Of a stretch of DNA of 64,000 bases, positions 36,264-47,628 are shown in pieces. Numbering within the stretch: position 1 is the stretch's first letter; each line of letters starts with the position of its first letter. The notes beneath the pieces are model-generated. The model saw only the letters and a list, made by a program, of their open reading frames with translations, was not told the DNA's origin and ran no database searches. Source of the stretch: Climacium dendroides (lineage: Eukaryota; Streptophyta; Bryopsida; Hypnales; Climaciaceae); assembly GCA_950106755.1 (NCBI GenBank), contig OX467089.1, forward strand, positions 5,892,501 to 5,956,500, read 5' to 3'. A program made the translations under genes and the position numbers.

Positions 36264-39119
36264 TCATAAACGGGTACCCAATGAACATTCACTGGATTTG
36301 CTAGAATGCTATATATAGGATCAGTTTCTTCAAGAACTTGTGGAGAAGGCTTGTTACAAACATTTTGTGGAGCTATTCTTTTCAGCTCTTTATATGCAAA
36401 AGTCTTTGAGCTTGTACAACATTCTGTGGATTTAATTTTTGGAACTTTTCCACCGCTTCACTGCGTGCACTTCAAAGTTCCTCAAGCATAGAGGTTCAAT
36501 TCTCCTAAAGTTTATGCAAGACCCGCATAGGTTTATCAACATCTAAGCAACACTGAGGAATAGTTGTCATCATGAATTGCCTTTGCAACTAAAACTTGCA
36601 AGTCTTCCCTCCCTCCATTGCTGCTTCTAAAAATATCACATTTTGTGGTGTAGTGATAATTGAGAGTAGTTTCTTGCGTTCATGCCCTATGGCTACCCAA
36701 TATAATCCATCCTACAATGCTCGCTCTGTAATACACAACACTAGAGCTCTAGGGTCCATTGCCACAATCCACCATCCATACTCGATCTATGTACTGAAAA
36801 TTGCAAGGGCCATGGTAGTTTTATTTTTTAGCATCATACAACACAAAACCTTTAGTATTTGAATAGGGTTCTGACATCCATCCCAACTATTATAATTTCT
36901 GAAAGAGTAATTCAAAGTTAGAATTCACATTTTCAATTAGCTAAAAAGTACAAAAAATTTCATTGAAAAACCTAAGTTTTATGTTGACATGTATTATTAT
37001 ATGTGTAAAACATTAAATACTATATCTACGATATGTAGTTGATAATATGTTTTAATGTTATATTAACAACCAATGGACATGAATGTATTTCTTACACTGC
37101 AGTCTTTTGATGTCAAAACTGATAATGAACATAGTTCCTAATAATTACCTTCACATTTCTTTGTCTCACTAAGCTACTTATAAAACTTTGAATGGTATTT
37201 TTTTTGTTCAAAATTCTCTTGTAAAAATTTTAAATTCATTGTACTTTCTTCCTAACATCAAGGTACTATTCTAATTTTCACTTCTTGTACACTTGTTGTA
37301 CAATGATTGAATAGAATTATTTATTGATTATGTGACATGGATATTCACATTTATAAAAGCCCCTTGGAAGTTGGAACAATTACAATATGCAAGAATAAAA
37401 ATGAACATGATACAAATGTTAGAAAATTATAAAAGCAAACTATTCAAAATATTGTCTCCTTTGCGAATTTTTCTACATTAGTTGAATTGATGTCCCCTTG
37501 TCATCAAAAGTAAGATTATTTGCAAGTACAGGACTAACCTTCATTAATGAATTTTCATCTATATTATCTTCAAAGGACTATTCATTACATAAAGTTTGCT
37601 ACTACTATCACTTTGAATTCCCTATCATAAAATTATTTTTTTCAAGTGTTCTTGCAATCATTACAAATTTCATAGAAAAATTTAATTAAAAGCTTATAAA
37701 TTATTCTATTCAATCATTGTACATCTACAAAACCATGAACAAATTCCATTCATTGGAAAAATACTACATAGCAACTACTGGAACAAGCCCCGTCCTAATT
37801 AAATAAAATTCAATGAAAGATTTTTTAATTAAAACTAGAAAATGCCATTCCATGCTGGTATTCATGGTAATTTTGAGAAGATGAGATATGTTTTTATAGA
37901 ACTCAGTGAACCTTCAAAAAATAATAATTGCTCACTTCATTAACAACCCATTCAATGGGTTGTTATTGCTCATTGACATTTTAATACACTAAGGGGTTAG
38001 AACACAAAACAAATTGTCCTTTGTGCTAGTATTCATTCTTTGTCAAAGGTAGTTGTACACCAATTTCTATATTGCAATACCTTTATTGAAATGCACTTCT
38101 TTGTTTTCTCTTATTACTTAGTTCTGCTTCCTCTGCAATTCAAATTTCCAAAAATTATTTATTAGTTCTTTCATTAGGACCTTTGCACAAAAGAAACAAA
38201 AATGCAATTTGAAGTTCAATACCTTGAACTTCAAAAAGGTAGAAGCCTTTGTATTTACTACTTGCATATTCAAAAACACTAAATTCAATTTCAAAATCTA
38301 TAGTATTTGTACTTCATCTTCTTTGATTTTTTTAAATTTAATGCAGGTACCACACCAAAATGATATTTTATTGGAATTTTGATAAAGCATCAATAACTTC
38401 TAAAACCATCACATTGTCATATGCAAAACTCATACAACTAAGAACAATGTACATGTTGTTCCTAATGTCCTTGACTTAGTTTATATTGTACAACCTTTAG
38501 TCTTTTTTTGGTTTAGGATATACTGAGGTGCAATGACATGAACGCCATGACCAACAATTTCTATGGGAAATAAAAAGCAATGACCTTCTTGGACTTCAAA
38601 GGAAATAGATGTATACCACTAATATCATTAATACAATTGTGAGTGCTTCTTTATATATGTATATATCAAAAAATACTTCCATAAAAAAACTTCATATAAA
38701 ATATGATAGTTAATTGTACATTTTACTTTATGTTCCTAAATTTACATAGAACATGGCAATTAAAGACAAAATGGTGACTTTATTTATGTAAAACTACATT
38801 GAATATGGCTAATAAAAAAAAGGTATTTACATAAATTTATCAAGAAGTTTTTGAATTTATTTATGATTTTTATTTTAATGTTTATTCTATTCATGGTTTT
38901 TTCGAATCATAATTCTATGTCTATTTATTTTTTTGAATTTAAATTAAAAATGCAATTAATATTGTGATACAATGAAGCTTTTCCAAACTTTCAGTACAAA
39001 ATACCACTATTTTAATGCATTTTAGGAACTTTAAGCTCTTTATATTCCACTGTATTTCCTAATCTTTTACTTTTCTTCATAAATCATAAGTGATTTCATT
39101 TTCAATAGAAGATAAATAC
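36264..39119. other. AT-rich gene-free DNA
   Basis: No convincing ORF or repeat structure found on either strand. Confidence 0.5.
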
Positions 39120-39304
39120 TGTTGAGTATAATAAACGAAACAAAATCTCAAAGAACACAAATACAAAGTTGCAAGAGAAAAATACACATACTAACATTGA
39201 TAGTAGGAAGTATATACAAGGGGAGAGATCCTTATTGGCTAAGAACTACTTTGTTGACTAACTCGCCACATGTATGGAGAGCGTTCACACTATGAATCTT
39301 AACA
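39120..39304 (-). repeat. 3' LTR of the Copia element, 185 bp
   Basis: Bounded by TGTTGAGTATAATA (39120) and CTTAACA (ends 39304), a TG..CA pair with matching ends TGTT/AACA. Directly beside it, on the coding strand of the element, is a purine tract CAAGGAGGAG, the polypurine primer site expected just upstream of a 3' LTR. Confidence 0.75.
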
Positions 39305-42300
39305 CTCCTCCTTGCTCGACATAATAAGGATAAAATAATAAAATTAATGCGGGTTGGTCGATAAAGGCAATAAAATCAATTGAATACCGAATACAGTCGC
39401 CAAGTCGTGGACTTGGTTGACTGGTTTCATACGTTTGTGGTCAAACAATCGGTCCACGATTCGATCCTCGTCGACCGTGTTGACTGGTTCGAGAGACTCA
39501 CGGCTTGGTATACTAGTGAGGCAGGAATAACAGTCGACCCGCTATCCCACCCCTAAGCTGTGAATGTGACAAGATGCTGTACACTTCAAGATGGTTAACA
39601 AGCTCCAGCATTGAATCCCAAACCGTGGTTTTTACCACGACCCCACCTTTTCTCTTTGAAAATTCCCGTAAGATTTTACGATTGTTGCCTCATTAAAACC
39701 TTATCTGGGAAAACCTTATTTATATTCAAGGATAAAACCACAGATGAAGGAAAAAGAGTACAACTCCTTTATCAATCCATTCTCATAGTAAAACCCAGTG
39801 GGAAAAAAACCATGGAAGGATATAAAAAGGATCAATAAATTTCATAATGAAAATCTATTGAATTTCTTGTTCTAAAAGATCAAGTCGCCACATTCCAATA
39901 TCATGGACAAGTCGACGATGAGTAGATGCTGGAAGGGCCTTGGTAAAAAGATCAGCTAAATTATTTACTGATGCAATTTTCTTGTTCTCAAGTACTTTGT
40001 CTATAATCAAATCGTTGGTATAGATGAAATACTTTGAATCAATATGCTTTGTACGATCACCTTTAATAAAACCTGCTTGCATTTGAGTAACATAAGCACT
40101 ATTGTCTTCGTATAAAACAGTTGGAGAATTATCCTAAAATAATCCACAATTTGTTCGAATGAATTTGTCAATCGATCTTAACTAGATGTATTCTCGAGAT
40201 GCTTCATGTAAAGCAATGATTTTTGCATGATTCGGTGATGTTGCCGTGATAGTTTGCTTTACTGATTTCCAAGATATTGCAGCTCCATGTCGCAAGAAAA
40301 CATAGCTTGTTTGAGATTTTGATGTTGCAGGATCTGATCTATATCCAGCATCAACATATTCAATCAATGTTGAATCTCACGATCGAGTATAGTGTAGTCC
40401 CAAATCTTCAGTTCTTTTCAAATAACGAAAAAAATGTTTGATGCCATTCCAATGTCAAAGTGTAGGACGAGCACTATGCCTTGCAAGAACACTAACTGCA
40501 AATGCAATGTCAAGCCTTATAGACGTAGCTAAGTATAAAAGTGCTTCAATCGCAGTGAGGTATGGATAGTTTTCACCCAATGTTTCCTCCTCCTCCTTGC
40601 AAGGATGGTAAGGATCTTTACCCTTTGAACTCCAACATATCATAGGTGATGATAGAGGATAGGCATCGAGCATGTTGAATCTTTTCAAGATTCGGTTGAT
40701 GTATGTCGTTTGAGAAAAAAAAATGCTACCATCTTTCAAATGAAGAACTTGTAAACCAATACAAAATGTAGTTTTGCCAAGTACCTTCATTTCAAACTCA
40801 CGAACAAGAAGTTGAGTAGCTGCAATACATGCAGATTTGGTACCGATAAGGTTCAAGTCATCAACATAAACAACAATGATGACGAAATCATCTTTGTCTC
40901 GTTTGATAAAGAGACATGAAAGCAATGTATCATTAATAAAATGATTCTCAATAAGAAATTGTCGTAGGCGTTGATACCACATGCGTTCAGATTGTTTGAG
41001 ACCATATAGTGCACGTTGTAATTTAATGCCATGATATTTGCTTGGAATAGTTGCACTTGAATTTGTAAATTGAAGGCCAGGTAGGACTCTCATATATATA
41101 TTAATATGAAGTGAGCTATATAGATAAGCGGTTACCACATCTATAAGTGTCATCTCAAGGATGGTGTGTACCGCCATGCCAAGGAAATATAAAAAAGTAA
41201 TAGTATCCATAACTAGTGAATTTGTAATATCATAATCAATGCCAAACTTTTGTGTAAATCCTTGAGCAACAAGACGAACTTTGTAGCGAATAATTTGACC
41301 TTTGTCATTTTGTTTGCGTACAAAAACAAGTTTGTATCCAAGAGGTCGTGAATTAAGATTATTCACGATAGGTCCAAAGACTTGTCTCTTGCGCAAAGAT
41401 TCATACTCCTCCTCAATAGCAACTTTCTATTTGAGCCAGTCAGAGTGATTCATCGTTTCTTCAATAATACGCGGTTCGGGATCATCTTTCTCGCAAGAAA
41501 GATGTTCTACAATCATAGAAATGAAATTTTCATCTATGTCAATACTTACTCTGTCCCATACGTGACTAGTACCGCAGTACATCACAGATAATTCTGTGTT
41601 TGACTGAGACATTTCTCCTTTAGAAGTAGATGGATGAACAAAATTGAAAGTGGTTGCTGTAGATAGAGAAGGATTAGCAGCATCAAAGATTGTCTTGTGT
41701 TTGTGTGGTTGCTTGTTTGTTGCGAGTCCGTTGCGAGTCCGTTGCGAGTCCGTTTGCTAAGAGATTGAGGAGTAGTAATGGTTGTAATTTCTGGTACAAA
41801 AATTCGAGCAAGAAGATTTCGAGCTTCATTCAATGGAGTTTTTGTAATCCGTGGCGCATCATTAAAACCATCAGGTGTCTGATCCGCAATCTTTTGCAAA
41901 TGCAAAATCTTGGCAACTTCAGTTTTAGCCAAGGATGATCGTGGATCAAGATTTGATGTAAGTGTTTGAGGTGCTTGAAATGTAAGACCAATAGAAGTCT
42001 CTAGAATAAATATTCCTCCTCTTAAAGATGGAAATACGTCTTCTTCAAACCGACAGTTGGCGAAACGCGCACAAAGTAATGTACCAGTAGATGAATTAAT
42101 GTATCGAATGATACTAGGAGAGTCAAATCCAACATAGATGCCTTCTTGGTGATGAGCGCCAATAGTATGACGTTGAAGTTCTGCAATTGGAACCCAAACA
42201 TGGCATCCAAATACTCGCAAATGAGATACATTAGGAACTCGTCCTGAGAGAAGTTCTTGTGATGAAGCAATCTCTACAGATGAAGGACGAAGCCTAATTA

Positions 42301-42786
42301 AAGTTGCAGCATGTAGAACTACATGTCCCCACATATATGCCGGCAAATTTGCATGTAAAAGCAAAGGCCTCATAATAAGTTGAATTCGCTTGATGAAAGA
42401 CTTCGCCAATCTATTTTGAGTATGTTCATAGGGAACTGAATATGTCAAATCAATCCTAGTGGCAATACAATAATCTTCGAAAGATTTGGATTATAATTCT
42501 TGGGCATTATCCATCCGAAGCGTTTTGATTGGATAATCAAGAAAATGAGCCTTGAACCGGATAAATATAGAAAGTAAGTTGGCAAAAGCCAAATTTCTAA
42601 TTAATAGCAAAGAGATATGAGATTGTCTACCTGTTGCATCAACCAAAACCAAAAAGTATCGAAATGGTCCAGACATTGGTGTTATAGGACCACAAATATC
42701 ACCATGCAGTCTCAAAAGCATTGGTGGTAATTCGGGGAATGCTGGTATGCGAGCGGGGGTCTGTGAGCGGCGAGCTGGAAGCGGGC
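39305..42786 (-). pseudogene. Ty1/Copia polyprotein remnant: integrase, reverse transcriptase, RNase H
   Basis: Read on the minus strand: integrase core from about 42786 (RLHGDICGPI, then RMDNAQEL), integrase C-terminal part 42448-41582, reverse transcriptase 41396-40455 (VRLVAQGFTQ, then RALYGLKQSERMWYQ and the catalytic VVYVDDLNLIGT) and RNase H 40367-39855 (SWKSVKQ, then NLADLFTKALP). The order INT-RT-RH identifies Copia. Several stops break the frame. The usual E of the integrase triad is replaced in the LAKSFIKR segment. Gag, zinc knuckle, protease and the 5' LTR are missing, so the element is truncated near 42786 and cannot move on its own. Confidence 0.88.
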
Positions 42787-42859
42787 ATTAGTGAGCAAGG
42801 AGTGGTAATATTGGAAGAAAAAAGAATGGGTTTAAGAAAAAAATAGGATTAAAAAAATG

Positions 42860-43085
42860 AGATAGTGGATGAAAGAAGGAATGAAAGCGGATTTGAAAAA
42901 TGGATGAAAAAGTAGATGACAATGGATGAATGTAGTTGGGTTTAGGGTTGAAAGTGGATGAAAGTGGATGAATGTAGTTGGATTTTGGATGAACATGGAT
43001 GAGAAATGGATGAAAGTTATTGGGATTTTGGATGAATGTGGATGAAAAAGTGGGTGAGTGTGATTGAAAATTTGGATGAGAAGAA
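42860..43085. repeat. GGATGAAWGTRG minisatellite
   Basis: Imperfect repeats of GTGGATGAAAG / TTGGATGAATG, with a higher-order unit of about 40-50 bases, abut the truncated end of the Copia element. The minus-strand ORFs at 42788-43132 are repeat-encoded. Confidence 0.75.
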
Positions 43086-43139
43086 TATCTTTTTTCAAAA
43101 AAGAATTGAACTAAGAGAAGTTGGAGAACCAAGTTAAAT

Positions 43140-43530
43140 TAAATTTTCAAAAATTTGTTTGTAATTTTAATTCTTTAATCAAAAGTTATGAAAAAATTAT
43201 AGAGAGAGGTGTTTAAAAATGTCAAGGAAAATATCCCTTCCAACCCCTCTCTGAAATTTGTTCATAACTTTGACTAGAGGCTTTAAATATCAAATAGATT
43301 TTTGTCGATGAATGTTAATTTGATTTCCCAACTTTTCTTAGTTCAAAAGTTTTTGAAAAAAAATCATTCTTCTATGCTTAAATGAGGTTTGAAATTCTAC
43401 TTCAAACACAATTCCTATATTTGACTTAATTATGAGCAATTGAGCTCATATTAATTTTCATTTACATATCCCACCTAGATTGTTTTACTTACTACCACCC
43501 CTCTTGTATATTAAGAGCTTGTTTTTTCTA
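43140..43530 (+). repeat. dispersed repeat, copy 2 (partner at 7560-8020)
   Basis: Same ordered blocks and orientation as 7560-8020. No coding capacity. Confidence 0.7.
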
Positions 43531-44051
43531 GAACAACCCAAAGGTGTGAGTAGCCCATAAAAATCCGCCATCAGTACCTCATAATGGGTAGTAGTTGTTC
43601 TTAGTTAATCCCTAAACATCAGAGGTCTAACCAAGCTTAAAAACTGCCTTCCTTTGCAAGTCCGAAAAATCAAAATTAGAGTAAGGTATGAAGATCTTAA
43701 CCGTACAATATTGTAGTGTGCATGTTGTAGATGGTGTGGAACAAAGTTGGGGTCATTTGACCATATAAATTGAAAGATTATAATGTTTTAGTGATGAAAA
43801 AAGGTGCTGAAATTTTCTTAAAAACACATTTGGAGGTGAAATTCGATTTCTAAACCTACTCAAATGAAAAAACTTTAAACTACAAAGTGAGTCAAAACTA
43901 GAATACATACAATTTGGTGAAAAAAAATATCATTCAAAATGAATCATTGTGTCTGCAAAATGGATTTGAAATCTTAGAAAACAGTGAAAAAAGTAACAAA
44001 AAATCACATCTATGACTGAACCTCCTTCTATTAAAATGCTTCTCAGTCAGT

Positions 44052-44525
44052 CATAACTTCTTGGATTGCTATGAAATTTTAACCACTCAAACTAGACTAG
44101 TATGCTCAACTTCTCCAACAAGTTTTATTGGATTTGGACATTACATGAAGAAGTTATAAGCCGCCGAAGTTCATTGGAATTCACCAACGTTTGGATTTTG
44201 AACTTTGAATTGCTCCCAATCATTCGAAACAACTTGGATTGACATGAAAACTTTACCACAATAATTAGACTTCAGTGGAAACAAAACCCAACAAATTTGA
44301 TTGAAAACAAACATTAGATTACAAAGATACAAGCCCCAAAAGTTGCAGCCATCAAATGCAATTTGGTGAGCTCAAATTGAACCTGTGAACTTCGACTGGC
44401 TCCCAAAACTATTATACATCTTGTATTGATCTAAAAATTTTATCACACAAACTAGACTAGTATGCGCAACTTTTCCAATAAGTTTTATTGAATTTGGACA
44501 TTGGATGCAAAAGTTATAGCCCTTT
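44052..44525 (+). repeat. three diverged modules, period about 180 bp
   Basis: Modules at about 44052-44162, 44231-44330 and 44418-44525. Each has a CTTGGATTG.TATGAAA..TTTTA start, and modules 1 and 3 share CAAACTAGACTAGTATG and AAGTTTTATTG.ATTTGGACAT. They look like decayed tandem units. Confidence 0.65.
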
Positions 44526-45746
44526 GAATTTGACTTTTAGACTGTGAGGACGTTTTTCGTCCCCTATGACTAATTGCTCATCTGGAGCTCAATTAACTAA
44601 CATCGCTCTTCACAATCTAGAATCTACGTTTTCTACTGATTGAGGTGCTATGTAACATTTCTTGGGATTCACGAAACTGAATGAACAGTGTCTTCATTCA
44701 TTGACTTGACCATCGTTCTTTTCTGTTGCCAACTCAACGTCCACCTAGGATCGGCATTTGCTAAAGAGCGAAAGTGCGAACACACACGATTCTCTTTCTA
44801 ACAACCCCTAAAAGACTCTAGCTTAGCGCCAAGTGCAAAAGCGCCTTTATCCAAAAATGTAAACCATGTGTCCACACTGATAGTCCTAATACGCGGGAAA
44901 TTAAAGAACCATAGGTTTTTGAACTTTCCAAAGTTGTGCTGGCACAAGTAGTGCCAACTCGGACATTCACAGGCAATCAATAGGTTGGCATTGTAAATCA
45001 TTCCACACACACACAAGTTAGCAACCTTCCCGTGGCCTCATTTTTTTTCTAATGTGTATTGTTCTAGTTTTTACAAATCACAAGTTTATATGGATACTAA
45101 TTTTATAAGTCACATTTTTGCACTCTTATGCTAGGATAAATTCTATATAAGGGGTACTTGAAAAGTCATGGTATATTTGATTTGATTTTTTTTATTTTGA
45201 ATTTTTTAACCCTTAAATTCCATTCCAAAGCTACCATTTTCAATGCAAAAATATTGCATTGATTTTGCATTAAACTTGCATGAGAATATGTCAAGAAAAA
45301 ATTCATAACTTCAACCAAGCAGATTGTAAGATTAGTATTCAAAGTGAAAAGAAAAAATTTGCACCTTGCTATTTTAGGTTTTTTAGACTTCAAATCCTTT
45401 TAATTGAAATTTATGAGCCAGAGAGTTTGGAGTTTAAATCATTGTGGTGGAGAATTGAGTTGAGAATCTAGTTTTAAAACTTTGAAAATCAAAAAGTGGC
45501 TGGCTGGCTTCTCACCCATAAGGTGTTGCTCTCTGGAAATGATATTCTGCTTTTATATGAGTCTATTTTGGTGATGTTTACGTAGTGTTTTGAGACCTTA
45601 AAGTATGCTGTTAATGGGCGTGCTAATTTCCAAGGTTTTGATTATTTATCATTAATGTGACTAATGGAACGAACTTATTCATGATTATTGAGACGTGCGT
45701 TTTGGGCACCTGGTTTTTGCTTACATCCTGGGTACTTATATGATTT
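44526..45746. other. gene-free DNA upstream of the NAP1 copy
   Basis: No coding signal. Small ORFs at 44798-45016 and 45166-45471 lack domain character. Confidence 0.45.
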
Positions 45747-47035
45747 GCTGCTCTAAGTGCCGCAGACCGTGCAGGTGTGGTGAATGTATTGAAGGTGAGT
45801 ATCAGTTCTTTCTCTAACCTCAGTGTTCTGCTGTCATTTGACTTCCCTCTTTTGGTTTAGGCTGTTTTCATCTGGTCCAAGTTACTGAAATCAAAAGTAT
45901 AAGAATATCTATAAATTTTCAACTTGTTTCTTTGACCTCAGACCTTTGATTTCTGGAATTATATTACCATTTTTGTATTATGGTGGCAATTCGGTTCTGA
46001 GTGGTGGAATTTCATGACAAGCTGCAGTCGCTAGCGGGACAAGCATCTGGCTATTTAGATTCGCTTCCCAAGAAAGTGAAGCGACGTGTGGCAGTTCTCC
46101 AGGAGCTCCAGGTCGGTCTCTTCGGGACTCAGGAGGTCACATTGGAGAGTTCATTTGTTTAGGGTTTAGGAAGCACAACTTATGTTTTGGCCTGCTCAAT
46201 GTGGATAAAAATATTCTTCTGGATTGTATTACCATCTCAAGGAGTTTTCCCATTTGTGGCATACAGGCTGATCACGATGAGCTCGAAGCGAAGTTCAATG
46301 AGGAGAGAGCGGCGCTTGAAGCCAAGTATGCGAAATTATATGAACCTCTTTATGTAAAGGTATGTAAATTTATCTTAATTGAGGAATAGTAGAGTACACT
46401 GGGCAGCTTCCGGCCTCACATACTGGTTTGGGGCTTGTCTACCTGATTCTTTCCAAACTTGAATTCGGAGGGTAATTTTATAAATATCTGCTGTTGTTGC
46501 AGAGAGCGGATATTGTTAGTGGTGCTGTTGAGGTTGAAGCTGCCAAGGATGAAGCTCCTGAACCTGAAGATTCCACGGCAGAGGGCAAGGAGGAAGGTGC
46601 ATATCTCTTTGTACCAGTAGTATTTTTTAGGGTAAACGGTATAGCTCAGGCTTGAATGCCATTTTCTTTCTATTGTGCAAAGATTGAGGTCTTGCACGTG
46701 TTCTTATGGTTCTACTTTTCACTCTATTGTTCTTATGAATGTTAGAATGCTCTTATGCATTATGGTGGTAGCAGTCCTATTGTCCAGATTCATTACTGAT
46801 GTTGTACGTACTTAAACCTTGTTTTGCAGTCAAGGGAGTGCCAGAGTTTTGGCTGACAGCAATGAAGACCCATGAGATTTTGAGCATGCAGGTATACTTG
46901 TTCGTTTGAGACTTTGGATTTACACTAACACCTAATTTCTTAGAGATCATATCAAGAATAAATACTTCGTTCATTATTGGATTCAATTTTGTACCGACCT
47001 CCCTTGGTGTTCGCAGATTACTGAGCGCGATGCAG
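45747..47035 (+). pseudogene. NAP1: nucleosome assembly protein 1 (NAP1), truncated copy
   Basis: Six exon-like pieces match the N-terminal half of plant NAP1 in order: 45747-45794 (AALSAADRAGVVNVLK), 46016-46111 ([17 protein letters not shown]..), 46267-46359 ([19 protein letters not shown]..), 46503-46596, 46830-46891 (VKGVPEFWLTAMKTHEIL) and 47017-47035 (ITERDAG). Donors are intact (GTGAGT, GTCGGT, GTATGT, GTGCAT, GTATAC). The acceptor before the second piece reads TTTCAT instead of TTTCAG, and nothing after ITERD is found: the central histone-binding NAP fold and the acidic tail are absent. No clear start exon is seen. NAP1 is a histone H2A-H2B chaperone; this copy cannot encode the full fold and I judge it a pseudogene. 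Confidence 0.8.
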
Positions 47036-47628
47036 GTATTCATAAAAAATTCAGAAGTAAAAGTAGGGCAGGCACTCAAAATTTCCTTTCTATTAGGATG
47101 CACCGACTCATACCCGAATCTACAGTAAGTTATACAGACTTGACCTTATTTGAAATCTGCGTCAAGGGAAGGCTTCCTGTCCATTAGTATCTGGAGTAGT
47201 ACAGATGCTGCAACAAGCTTCGTAAAATTTAAGCGTTACAGGCATGCAAAGATACGGAACACAGCTGACACGCGAAGATTTGACGACGTACTAGCAAGCT
47301 GGAAAAAAAAATGAAAAAGAATATTCCAGATTTGGAATGTTAGTCCACTTATATCAACCTCAATATAAGGCAGCTTTCTGTGTGACCTAAGTTCTAGAAT
47401 CCAAGTGCAGGAACTGACACAAAATCTTTTGCCAAATCTTTTGTGTGAAGCCAGAGATCGTCTACTACTGAGACTCGATAGCTTAGGCAATAGAGTAACT
47501 CATCCTACTAATAGACTGCACTACAAGATACCATGTGTCGAATGCATGACTGAAAGATGGAACCCTCTAGTCACTCAATACACTTCCTCATTGAAAGGAA
47601 TGATTGGAAATTGGGAATTGCAACATTC
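47036..47628. other. intergenic DNA between converging NAP1 and citrate synthase copies
   Basis: No coding signal. The two broken genes point at each other, so both 3' flanks should lie here. Confidence 0.5.

Noticed and set aside
39430..39480. Possible tRNA T-arm (GATTCGATCC)
   Set aside because: No cloverleaf or anticodon arm could be drawn around it; it lies in the Copia 3' region.
42788..43132. Minus-strand ORFs of 114 and 88 codons rich in His, Phe and Pro
   Set aside because: Products of the GGATGAA minisatellite, not proteins.
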